From positions 1 to 64,000 of the forward strand of contig NSIL01000015.1 in assembly GCA_002737365.1 (NCBI GenBank): 64,000 nt of DNA. Direction: 5' to 3'. This document shows positions 25,940 to 34,337 of this stretch, piece after piece; positions within the stretch are counted from its first letter, which is position 1, and every line of letters begins with the position of its first letter. This stretch comes from Acidobacterium sp. Lineage in GTDB: Bacteria; Acidobacteriota; Vicinamibacteria; Vicinamibacterales; UBA2999. Below the pieces are notes generated by a model. That model was not told the origin of the DNA. It ran no database searches and saw only the letters and a program-made list of their open reading frames with translations. Position numbers and translations under genes: made by a program.

Positions 25940-27051
25940 TCGCCCGTCGTCGCACGCTCTGCGGCGCGCTGGCCGCGCTGACCCTCTGCATTACGACCAT
26001 GGAGTCGCCGCGCGGCTTCAGCCTGCTGGCCAACAAGTGGCCCAATGGCACGGTCACCATGCACTTGCAGCTGGGTAGCGGCTCGGGCACGCTGATCGAT
26101 GGCTCAACCAACTGGAACCAGGTCGCGACCAACGCCCTGGCCACCTGGAACACCCATATCGACCTGGTGAAGTTCTCGGCGGTGAACGACTCCACCGTGT
26201 CGCGCGGCGACGGTACCGGCACCAACAATGTGTTCTTCGACTCGGCGCTCTACGGCCGCGCCTTCGGCAACAACACGCTGGCGATCGCCACCTCGTGGTA
26301 CAACACCGCCAGCAACAACAAGATCGAAGGTGACGTGGTGTTCAACAACACCAAGAGCTGGAATTCGTATCGCGGCAATTTGCGCTCCGGCACCAACGAC
26401 CTCTACCGCGTCGCGCTGCATGAGTTCGGCCACCTTCTCGGGCTCGACCATCCCGACGAGAACGGCCAGAACGTCAGCGCGCAGATGAACTCGATCATCG
26501 GCAACCTCGATGCGCTGGCCTCGGACGACATTGCCGGAGCCCGCTCGCTCTACGGGGCGGGCGTCACCTCGAACATCAGCTTCCCGCCACGCAACGAACC
26601 GAACGACTTTTACACTCAGTTGATTGGCGTCTACCAGAACGAACTGCGCGCCGCCCAAGTCACGACGTATGTCGACCCCGAGGGCGTGGTGATCTGGCTC
26701 ACCGAGTACGCGCGTTACCGGGTCGGCTTGTGCGACCACTCGACCGCCCAGACGCGGGTGTTCTCCGCCATCGACAACACCGGCGTCTATGGCGTCTGCG
26801 CGCTCACCCCGTCGGGCACCATTCCTTTTCCGCCACGCAATGAAGGTCTCGACTTCATGAACGCGCTGCAAGTGAAGTATCGCGACGGCCTGCGGCGTGG
26901 CGCCGGTTCGTCGTACGTCAACAGCGAAGGCGCGGTGGTCTGGGTACTCGAGTATTTGCGCTACCGTCTCAACAGTTGCAGTCACGGCGATGCCACGACC
27001 AAGGTGTTCATGCAGATTCGCGGCCGGGGGATTCAACCAGTTTGTCGATAG
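25936..27051 (+). CDS. matrixin-type zinc metalloprotease with two C-terminal 73-residue repeats, 371 aa
   Basis: N-terminal signal peptide (CGALAALTLCIT), then a matrixin-like peptidase domain, residues about 30-210. The zinc site is VALHEFGHLLGLDHPD: His162, Glu163, His166 and His172 of the H-E-x-x-H-x-x-G-x-x-H motif, with an expected Met-turn QMNSIIGN near 183-190. Two near-repeats follow exactly: residues 216-288 and 298-370. Each begins FPPRNE, has YV(D/N)xEG(V/A)V(I/V)W and (Y/L)RYR, a C-(D/S)-H pair, and ends G-x-x-x-V-C. The repeats are not a domain I recognise and may be cell-surface or substrate-binding modules with two Cys each. The gene is coupled to the preceding secreted protein (ATGA). 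Confidence 0.88.
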   Translation: MIARRRTLCGALAALTLCITTMESPRGFSLLANKWPNGTVTMHLQLGSGSGTLIDGSTNWNQVATNALATWNTHIDLVKFSAVNDSTVSRGDGTGTNNVFFDSALYGRAFGNNTLAIATSWYNTASNNKIEGDVVFNNTKSWNSYRGNLRSGTNDLYRVALHEFGHLLGLDHPDENGQNVSAQMNSIIGNLDALASDDIAGARSLYGAGVTSNISFPPRNEPNDFYTQLIGVYQNELRAAQVTTYVDPEGVVIWLTEYARYRVGLCDHSTAQTRVFSAIDNTGVYGVCALTPSGTIPFPPRNEGLDFMNALQVKYRDGLRRGAGSSYVNSEGAVVWVLEYLRYRLNSCSHGDATTKVFMQIRGRGIQPVCR

Positions 27052-27646
27052 CCATCGCCTGAACGATCCGGTACTCGGTGGGCGTATCGATATCCAGGAA
27101 CGCGCCGTCGTCTGAGATCGACACATCGAGGCGTCGCGACGCGTGCGCGGCAAACACCGCCTTGGCGCCGACCGCTGGGTCGGCGCATCGCAGGTCATCA
27201 AAGACCGCGCGATCGAAGACCACGGGGTGACCGTGGCGATCGCCATCCACCGGCCGGACGATGGGGGCGCGAGTCTGGCGCCAGGCGTGCACGATGGCCG
27301 CCACCGAGTCGGGCCTGACCAGCGGCACGTCCACCAGCGTCACTAGAATCGCCTCCAGCTGCGGATCGTCGACCGCCGCGAGACCGGCCAGCAAAGACGA
27401 CAGTTGCCCCTGTGCCCACCCGGGATGCTCAATGACGCAGGCGCGCGGTTCAAAGCGCGGCATCGCGCCGCGCACGGCGTCGATGTGCGCGCCCGCCACC
27501 ACCGCGACGCTGGGCAATCCGGCCGCCAGCAAGGTGGCCACGACCCGCGAAACTACCGTGTCTCCAGTTGTCCCCAAAGGTAGGGCCGCCTTGGCCTGTC
27601 CCATCCTGGACGAGGCGCCGGCGGCAAGGACAATGGCTCGTATCAT
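27008..27646 (-). CDS. MobA/MocA-like nucleotidyltransferase, 212 aa
   Basis: NTP-transferase fold, probably CMP or GMP transfer to molybdopterin cofactor or a related sugar-nucleotide step. The N-terminal signature is AIVLAAGASSRMGQAKAALPL (the GxxxRM and K motif), with a DVPLVRPD metal/substrate motif near residue 108 and EHPGWAQGQLSSLLAGL near 75-90. Similar to MocA (molybdenum cofactor cytidylyltransferase); MoaE and MoaD lie at 37 kb. The C-terminus overlaps the matrixin gene end by 44 bases in convergent orientation. Start ATG 27646 has no clear SD. Confidence 0.8.
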   Translation of the reverse strand: MIRAIVLAAGASSRMGQAKAALPLGTTGDTVVSRVVATLLAAGLPSVAVVAGAHIDAVRGAMPRFEPRACVIEHPGWAQGQLSSLLAGLAAVDDPQLEAILVTLVDVPLVRPDSVAAIVHAWRQTRAPIVRPVDGDRHGHPVVFDRAVFDDLRCADPAVGAKAVFAAHASRRLDVSISDDGAFLDIDTPTEYRIVQAMAIDKLVESPGRESA

Positions 27647-27726
27647 TTAATAATCCTCAGCAAAAACGAATATATGGGAGCAATAGCCGAGCTGGGTAAA
27701 TGCCGTTACAAAATAAGACGTATGTC

Positions 27727-27886
27727 TTGACTTCCCATTGTTGACCCGCCTACACTGGCCCCGCTTTCCCGCGTCCCCCTGCCGGTGGCCACAGTGTAAT
27801 CGGCCTCATTTTGATACCACCGGTATCGTGGGTGCGGCGGCTTGAAGGATGTTTCCTTCAGGCTTCGGTTCATCGGAGGACAGGTT
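27727..27886 (+). promoter_or_regulatory. promoter and structured long leader of the cold-shock gene
   Basis: TTGACT (27727-27732) and TACACT (27751-27756) with an 18-base spacer form a good sigma70 promoter; predicted start near 27763, so the leader is about 124 bases. It contains two hairpins: GATACC/GGTATC (27813-27827) and a 9-bp stem, TTGAAGGA/TCCTTCAG at its core (27841-27862), the second ending just before the ribosome-binding GGAGGA at 27875. Long structured leaders control cold-shock mRNAs by refolding; such a role here is inference. Confidence 0.55.
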
Positions 27887-28093
27887 ATGCCAACCGGAAT
27901 AATCGCACGGCTCCTAATCGACAAAGGCTTCGGATTCGTTCGAGACGAAGCGGGCCTGGAGCACTTCTTTCACCGCAGCTCCGTGCAGGGAGCGGTGTTC
28001 GAACTACTACGCGAAGGACAGCGCGTCGACTTCGTGATCGAGGAATCCCAGAAGGGGCCTCGGGCTGGAGACGTGCGACTCGTTGAAGGATAG
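27887..28093 (+). CDS. cold-shock-domain RNA-binding protein, 68 aa
   Basis: A single cold-shock (OB) domain with RNP1 DKGFGFVRDEAG and RNP2-like EHFFHRSSV, the strand motifs that bind single-stranded RNA. Start ATG 27887 with a GGAGGA ribosome-binding site 6 bases before. The protein is small and acidic-to-neutral. Acts as RNA chaperone in cold or stationary-phase adaptation. A strong stem-loop follows the stop. Confidence 0.9.
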   Translation: MPTGIIARLLIDKGFGFVRDEAGLEHFFHRSSVQGAVFELLREGQRVDFVIEESQKGPRAGDVRLVEG

Positions 28094-28100
28094 AGTTAGA

Positions 28101-28125
28101 TCCGGCCCCGGAGGTTGGGGCCGGA
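28101..28125 (+). terminator. 9-bp stem-loop after the cold-shock gene
   Basis: TCCGGCCCC (28101-28109) pairs with GGGGCCGGA (28117-28125) around GGAGGTT. It is followed by a poor T tract, and its right arm contains most of the GGAG that would serve as the ribosome-binding site for the next gene, so it may also repress that gene's translation. Confidence 0.5.
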
Positions 28126-28135
28126 GTTCGTCCCG

Positions 28136-28756
28136 TTGAAACACTTCTTCAAATGCCTGGCCGCGCTCGCGGCTGTTCTCCTGATTGTTGCCGCCGTCGC
28201 CGCGCCGCGCCTTGGTGCGTGGCTGGTGGTCGAAGATCCCCTGCAAAAGGCCGATGCCGTCTTCGTACTGGGCGGCACCCTGTTCGAGCGTCCGCTCGAG
28301 GCCGTTGATCTGTACCACGAGGGCTGGGCACCGCGGTTGTTGTTGATGCGCCAGATTGCCGACTTCGGCGAGGCCGAGTTGGAGAAACGCGGCGTGACGT
28401 TCCAGCGCGAGATCGATGTGCAGATCGACGTGCTCACGAAGCTCGGCGTGCCGAGCGCAGCGATCGAGATCCTGCCGCCCCAGAACAGCACCCGTGACGA
28501 GGCCGATGCGCTGCTCACGGCCGTGGTCACCCATCACTGGGCCCGCGTGATCGTGGTCACGTCAAAGCAGCACACGCGTCGCGCACGGATGGTGATCGAG
28601 CGGCGGCTGGCCGGCACCGGCTCGCAGGTGATCATGCGCGCCTCCCGTTATGACCGGGCTGATGTTGACGGCTGGTGGCGCCAGCGCTCGACGCTGCGCT
28701 TCACGCTGTTCGAGACGCAGCGGCTGATCGCCTACTGGCTGAGGATTGCGGACTGA
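28136..28756 (+). CDS. YdcF/ElyC-type DUF218 membrane protein, 206 aa
   Basis: DUF218 proteins sit in the inner membrane and act in envelope or lipid-carrier metabolism (ElyC, SanA and YdcF are examples). One N-terminal membrane helix (LAALAAVLLIVAAVAAP) anchors the protein; the DUF218 core then shows DAVFVLGG (first motif), STRDEADALLTAVV (S-T-x-x-x-x), VIVVTSKQHTRRA and a C-terminal aromatic helix (ETQRLIAYWLRIA). TTG 28136 is used because GGAG lies 9 bases upstream; a TTG at 28115 would add seven residues but sits inside the hairpin. Confidence 0.75.
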   Translation: MKHFFKCLAALAAVLLIVAAVAAPRLGAWLVVEDPLQKADAVFVLGGTLFERPLEAVDLYHEGWAPRLLLMRQIADFGEAELEKRGVTFQREIDVQIDVLTKLGVPSAAIEILPPQNSTRDEADALLTAVVTHHWARVIVVTSKQHTRRARMVIERRLAGTGSQVIMRASRYDRADVDGWWRQRSTLRFTLFETQRLIAYWLRIAD

Positions 28757-28768
28757 TATCATTTGACC

Positions 28769-28864
28769 GGAAGTGAACGGGGCCCGGTGGCCCTCCCGGT
28801 CTTCAAAATCGGTCGCTGCCTCCTTGTGGGGCAGGCTGGGTTCGACTCCCAGGCACTTCCGCCA
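28769..28864 (+). tRNA. selC: tRNA-Sec (selenocysteine, anticodon TCA)
   Basis: 96 bases with encoded CCA. The acceptor GGAAGTG pairs with CACTTCC; the anticodon loop CTTCAAA within the CCGGT/ATCGG stem gives TCA, which reads UGA. A long variable arm (CGCTGCCTCCTTGTGGGGCAG, seen as an extended stem CTGCC/GGCAG) and a T-arm CTGGG/CCCAG are diagnostic for tRNA-Sec. A TATCAT hexamer (28757-28762) places the start at the first base. Its presence implies that this organism decodes UGA as selenocysteine; no SelA/SelB/SelD gene is in the window. Confidence 0.95.
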
Positions 28865-28875
28865 ACCTTCGCTCC

Positions 28876-28954
28876 CCAACCAACTTCGAGCTTCGGTTGG
28901 CAAGCCAACTGGAAAGTTGGCGTCCACCATAGCGGCGAAGCCGCGACGGTGGAC
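28876..28954 (+). repeat. three tandem stem-loops after tRNA-Sec
   Basis: CCAACC/GGTTGG (28876-28900), GCCAACT/AGTTGGC around GGAA (28904-28921), and GTCCACC/GGTGGAC (28922-28954) enclosing a nested GCGGC-GAA-GCCGC. The third looks like a GC-rich dispersed palindrome of the kind spread through acidobacterial genomes (recall). They may end both the tRNA transcript and, on the other strand, the HAD gene. Confidence 0.55.
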
Positions 28955-28958
28955 CACG

Positions 28959-29648
28959 CTACACCAGCAGCGCGAGCACCCTCTGCGTATCCGACAAGTC
29001 CGCCAGGACGAAGTCCGCGCCGGCCGCGCGCAGCTCTTCAACCGAGTGGCCGCCCGTCGCGACGGCAATTGAGATCGCGCCGGCCACGCGCGCGCATTCG
29101 ATGTCGAACGGTGTGTCACCGATCACGATCACGCGCTCCAGTGCCTCGGCCGGCACGTCATAAATCTCCGCGCGCTGCCGCGCGATCGGCACCAGCGCAT
29201 TGCGGTCCGCCGCATCATCGCTAAACGCGCCCCATTCGAAGAACTCCCACAGCTCGAAGTGCGTCAGCTTGACCTCGGCCGCCGCGCGGTAGTTGCCCGT
29301 CAGCAGCGCGAGGTGCAGATGATCGTGGTCAAGCAGCGCCTCGATCAGCTCGCGCGCACCCGGCATGAGCCCCTTGTGACCCGTGCCGGGATGCTGGATC
29401 TCTTCGGCCAGCAAGGGCACGTAGGTGTCGCGGAAGCGAGCGTGATTCTCGGCGCTGTCGGGCAAGCCCGCCGCCTTCAGCCCGTGGCTCAGCAGAAACG
29501 AGTCGGTGCGGCCGCCAAACGAGGTGCCGGCAAAGGCGTCGGCGACGCCAAACGTCTGCTCGAACGCGCGATTCATGGCACGCAAGCCGGCGCGGCCACT
29601 CAGGAGCAGCGTGCCATCAATGTCAAACAGGAGCAATGCGGGTTTCAT
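28959..29648 (-). CDS. HAD-superfamily phosphatase, 229 aa
   Basis: Haloacid-dehalogenase-type hydrolase, likely a phosphoglycolate-phosphatase-like enzyme. Motif I LLFDIDGTLL (nucleophile Asp), motif II ALLTGNY (Thr), Lys of motif III in EVKLTHFELWEF region, and motif IV VIGDTPFDIECARVAG (Asp pair). The cap is alpha-helical (residues 17-90), class C1. Start ATG 29648. The substrate cannot be told. It lies 25 bases downstream of the ABC-like gene and is probably the last gene of the same transcript. Confidence 0.85.
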   Translation of the reverse strand: MKPALLLFDIDGTLLLSGRAGLRAMNRAFEQTFGVADAFAGTSFGGRTDSFLLSHGLKAAGLPDSAENHARFRDTYVPLLAEEIQHPGTGHKGLMPGARELIEALLDHDHLHLALLTGNYRAAAEVKLTHFELWEFFEWGAFSDDAADRNALVPIARQRAEIYDVPAEALERVIVIGDTPFDIECARVAGAISIAVATGGHSVEELRAAGADFVLADLSDTQRVLALLV

Positions 29649-29673
29649 GGGTTCTCTACAGGAGGCGAGGAGG

Positions 29674-30381
29674 TCAGGAGAACAACTTCTTCAGAAATCC
29701 AACTGGCTTCAGATCGCCAGTGGCGGCTACCAGTTCCAAGCGCTGTCCACCGATCGCTTTCGCGAGTTCATCGTCGGCGGTCAACGCCAGCAACGCCAGC
29801 CCGCGCGAGCGGGCCAGACGCGCCAGGTCGGCACCAAACGCGCTGACCGTCGCTCGCGGCAAGCTCGCCGACGGATGCTCGGCCAGCAGCATGCGGGGAC
29901 CAAGCGCCAGCGCGCGCGCCAGGTGAATGCGCATGTGAGTGTCGGGCCCGGTGCGTCCCGCAGGCATCTCGAAAGTCTCGGCGGCCAGTCCAACTTCCTT
30001 GGCGAGGGCCACGACGTCGGGCAGCACCCCAGGATCGATCGGATCGACCTCAAGCGTGTACGACAGGGCGATGTTCTGCAACACGGTGAACATCTCGATC
30101 ACGATGCCGCGGGAGGTGACCATGCCGACGCCGTCCAGCGACTTGAGCCACGCGGTGCCGTCGGTGATGACCTTGGTGTTCTGGCCGAACAACGCGACTT
30201 CACCGCTGTCAGGCAAGGTCGCGCCGGTCACCAGGTTGACGAACGTCTGAGCGGCAATCGCATCGAGACCGTTGACGGCGACGAGGTCGCCGCTGGTGAG
30301 GGACAGGGAACGGATGCGGAGCGGGCGCAGCGCCTGGTAGTCCTTGACCAGGCCGCTGACCTCGAGCAGCGGCGCGCTCAC
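29674..30381 (-). CDS. ABC-ATPase-like protein with degenerate nucleotide site, 235 aa
   Basis: Overall ABC-ATPase fold: N-terminal strand LEVSGLVKDYQALRPL, a P-loop position reading DLVAVNGLDAIAAQTFVNLVTG instead of G-x-x-G-x-G-K-S/T, a C-terminal signature region DTHMRIHLARALALGPRMLL (no LSGGQ), and AEHPSASLPRATVSAF in place of L-L-D-E-P. So the Walker A Lys, the signature Ser-Gly-Gly and the Walker B acidic pair (only a Glu remains) are all changed while the fold-defining hydrophobic pattern is kept. GTG start overlaps the PHP gene's TGA by 4 bases. No transmembrane partner lies nearby. It may be a non-catalytic regulator; the function is unknown. Confidence 0.7.
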   Translation of the reverse strand: MSAPLLEVSGLVKDYQALRPLRIRSLSLTSGDLVAVNGLDAIAAQTFVNLVTGATLPDSGEVALFGQNTKVITDGTAWLKSLDGVGMVTSRGIVIEMFTVLQNIALSYTLEVDPIDPGVLPDVVALAKEVGLAAETFEMPAGRTGPDTHMRIHLARALALGPRMLLAEHPSASLPRATVSAFGADLARLARSRGLALLALTADDELAKAIGGQRLELVAATGDLKPVGFLKKLFS

Positions 30382-31238
30382 GACGCGCGATGCTCGCCGG
30401 CGCGACGTTCGAGCGCGGCAAAATCATCGGGCGGCAGCAGCACCGCACCGAGCGTGCTGCGTCTGGCGCGCGACTTCTCCACGGCATCCTGTGGAGCGGA
30501 CCCGTGAAAATCTGAACCACCGCTCACGAGTATCCCCAGCCGCTGCGCCAGGCCGCGATATTGCTGCACGTCTTCGCCCTGGTGATCGGAGTGGTAGATC
30601 TCGATGGCGTCGAGGCCGTGTTCGGCCAGCGGCCGAATCAGGTCATCGCGCTTCGTCACACCCGGATGGGCGAACGACGCGATGCCTCCCGCGGCATGAA
30701 TCACGTCAACCACGTCGGCCGGACTTGGGCCGGTGCGTGGCACAAAGGCCGGCAGTCCCGTCGCCAGCCAACGTTCAAACGCATCCTGAACCGAGCTAAC
30801 GTGTCCGGCACTGACCAGCGCGCGCGCGATCTGCGGACGGCCGACCGACGTGCCGGGACGCAGGGCGGCGGTGCTCACGAGTGCTTCGACATCGACCGGC
30901 ATCCCCAGCCGCTCAAGCCGGGCGCCAATCTCGCGGACGCGTGACACACGCTGCGCGCGCTGGCCTTCGAGGAACGCCAGCAGCGGCGCGCTGGCCGGGT
31001 TGAAGAAGTAGCCCAGCAGGTGGACGTCACGGCCATCGGCGACCGAGGTCACCTCGATGCCGGGCACGACCCGGATGCCGTGGCCGGCGGCCTCGACGCC
31101 CACCTCGGCGAGGGCGGCGACCGTGTCGTGATCGGTCACGCTCATGGTGGTGATGCCGGCGGCGGCGACGCGCGCCACCAGTTGCGCCGGTGACAAGCGG
31201 CCGTCAGAGGCGGTCGTATGGAGATGAAGGTCGATCAA
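30378..31238 (-). CDS. PHP-domain phosphoesterase, 286 aa
   Basis: PHP metallophosphoesterase (relatives: YciV/RNase AM, 3',5'-nucleoside bisphosphatase, or histidinol-phosphatase-like). Metal-binding motifs: MIDLHLHTTASDGRLSP (H-x-H and D), SVTDHDTVAALAE (D-H-D), EVTSVADGRDVHLLGYF (E and H), FAHPGVTKRDDL (H), and the C-terminal GSDFHGSAP (D-x-H). All are present. The start is TTG 31238, overlapping the TGA of the Fur-rubrerythrin gene (TTGA), and the gene is followed without gap by the ABC-like gene. Likely cytoplasmic. Confidence 0.88.
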   Translation of the reverse strand: MIDLHLHTTASDGRLSPAQLVARVAAAGITTMSVTDHDTVAALAEVGVEAAGHGIRVVPGIEVTSVADGRDVHLLGYFFNPASAPLLAFLEGQRAQRVSRVREIGARLERLGMPVDVEALVSTAALRPGTSVGRPQIARALVSAGHVSSVQDAFERWLATGLPAFVPRTGPSPADVVDVIHAAGGIASFAHPGVTKRDDLIRPLAEHGLDAIEIYHSDHQGEDVQQYRGLAQRLGILVSGGSDFHGSAPQDAVEKSRARRSTLGAVLLPPDDFAALERRAGEHRAS

Positions 31239-32251
31239 CGGCTGGCGGTGCGCGGACGCGCCTTGGCGCGCCCGGCTTGAGGGCGCTTCGAGGCCGCCAG
31301 CGGCTTGTGGCCGGGGGCGCGCTGCCGCTTGACGAGGGCGCGATACTCGCGGATCAGCAACTCCAGGTGTTCGCGCTCTTCCTCAGCAAACTCCAGGAAC
31401 ACCTGCTTGCCTTCGGAGTCCTCGAAGCGCTCGCCGTAGCGCTTGAAGAACCGGTGCGAGCCGCGCTCGCAGCGAATGCCGATGCGATAGGCCTCGAGGT
31501 CGTCGACGCCGTCGCGGCGCAATTGATCAGTACCCGCGGCAAACAGCCCGTTGGCCGCGCCCTTGAAGAACAGGAACGTCGGCCGCGATTCGAGCAACGG
31601 GTCCTGCTTCAGCAAGGTTTCGTAGCGCGCCTCGAGCGTCTTCAGGTGGTGCACTTCTTCAGTGGCTAGTTTGCGGAAGACCTCGCGCGCCCGCGGGTCC
31701 TGCACCAGCTTGACGCCACGGCCGTAGAACTCCATCCCGCTACGCTCGGTGGCGATCGCAATGCGCAGTGCGTCACGCGCGAACAGCAGTGCGGAGTTTG
31801 AGGGCTCTTCGGGCGCCCGGCCGGTGCGGCACGATTCGCAGGTGCCGTAGACTTGGACCACGCTCTGGTGGGCGGTGAAGGCACGGGCCGCCGCGACTTC
31901 CTCGACCAGCGACTCGATGTCTGAGCTGAGGAATTCGTACGAGCGTTTGCAGGTCTTGCAGATCAGGTGAAAGTGCCGCGGATGACGGTACGAGTGCTCG
32001 AAGCGGAACCGGCCTTCGCCGAAGTCCACCTTGCGGGCAATGCCCGCCTCTTCCATCCACAGCAGGGTGCGATAGACCGTGGCGCGGCTGATGCGCTCGT
32101 CTTCGCGCTTGATCAGCACGACCAGATCGTCGGCACTCAAGTGTCCCTCCTGCTTGAGGAACACGTTGACGATCAGGTCGCGCTTGCTCGAACGCTTGGT
32201 CCCGGCGGGCCGCAGCCGATCGAGATCCGGAATGGCCGCCGTACTGGCCAT
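31235..32251 (-). CDS. Fur-type regulator fused to a rubrerythrin/ferritin-like di-iron domain, 338 aa
   Basis: A two-part protein. Residues about 18-142 are a Fur/PerR-family winged helix and dimerisation domain: ISRATVYRTLLWMEEAGIAR (recognition helix), HPRHFHLICKTCKRSYEF with Cys98/Cys101, and VYGTCESC with Cys138/Cys141 as a structural zinc site. Residues about 152-310 form a ferritin-like four-helix bundle: LRIAIATERSGMEFY (Glu169), RKLATEEVHHLKTLEARY (E198/E199, H201/H202), YRIGIRCERGSHRFF (Glu262), and LEFAEEEREHLELLIREY (Glu292-x-x-His295). The C-terminus is a basic tail (SKRPQAGRAKARPRTASR). Thus one chain could sense iron or peroxide and bind DNA. Starts at ATG 32251, 8 bases after erpA; TGA overlaps the PHP gene. 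Confidence 0.93.
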   Translation of the reverse strand: MASTAAIPDLDRLRPAGTKRSSKRDLIVNVFLKQEGHLSADDLVVLIKREDERISRATVYRTLLWMEEAGIARKVDFGEGRFRFEHSYRHPRHFHLICKTCKRSYEFLSSDIESLVEEVAAARAFTAHQSVVQVYGTCESCRTGRAPEEPSNSALLFARDALRIAIATERSGMEFYGRGVKLVQDPRAREVFRKLATEEVHHLKTLEARYETLLKQDPLLESRPTFLFFKGAANGLFAAGTDQLRRDGVDDLEAYRIGIRCERGSHRFFKRYGERFEDSEGKQVFLEFAEEEREHLELLIREYRALVKRQRAPGHKPLAASKRPQAGRAKARPRTASR

Positions 32252-32259
32252 GGCGCTCT

Positions 32260-32637
32260 CTAGGCAGAGAAGGACGAACCGCAGCCGCAGGTCGACGTCG
32301 CGTTGGGGTTCTTGATGGTGAAGCCGCCGCCCGTGATGGTGTCGACGAAGTCCACTTCGGCACCCTTCAGGTAGCTGACGCTGACCGGATCCACGAACAG
32401 GCGCACGCCATTCGATTCGAACAGCTGATCGCCGACGCCGCCACCTTCTTCGATCATCAGGCCGTACTGGAAGCCCGAGCAGCCACCGCCCTGAACGAAG
32501 ACGCGCAAACCGCTCTCCAGCTTGCCTTCTTCGGACAGCAGTTCGCGGATCTTGCCGGCCGCCGATTCGGTGACCGTAATCATCGGGTCGGTCATCGGGG
32601 GCATGGATGGCGTGGGAGTCTGAGTTTCAGTCTGCAT
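32260..32637 (-). CDS. erpA: iron-sulfur cluster insertion protein ErpA/IscA-type, 125 aa
   Basis: A-type carrier that passes Fe-S clusters to apo-proteins. Conserved core: [19 protein letters not shown], the first Cys in [10 protein letters not shown], and the C-terminal pair in [12 protein letters not shown] 15-residue N-terminal Thr/Pro-rich extension ([16 protein letters not shown]) precedes the usual start. Upstream by 48 bases is class I fumarase, an Fe-S enzyme, and downstream is the Fur-rubrerythrin gene, so the cluster joins Fe-S delivery, an iron/oxidant sensor and a client enzyme. ErpA versus HesB/IscA is not decided. Confidence 0.9.
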   Translation of the reverse strand: MQTETQTPTPSMPPMTDPMITVTESAAGKIRELLSEEGKLESGLRVFVQGGGCSGFQYGLMIEEGGGVGDQLFESNGVRLFVDPVSVSYLKGAEVDFVDTITGGGFTIKNPNATSTCGCGSSFSA

Positions 32638-32685
32638 GTCGATACGCCTCTTGATGGGAATACTTTAGGCGTAGATTCTATCAGA

Positions 32686-34236
<1,551 letters not shown>

Positions 34237-34337
34237 GGCAAAGAGTGTAGCGATATTTTGCCCGTCCGCCGTAGCGCCCCGCGTGGAGGCGGATCGTCCT
34301 CTAAACCTTGGCCGGGGCGCCCTCTGTCTAACGCAGC

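Noticed and set aside
28115..28135. TTG 28115 as DUF218 start
   Set aside because: It lies inside a stem-loop without a ribosome-binding site; TTG 28136 has one.
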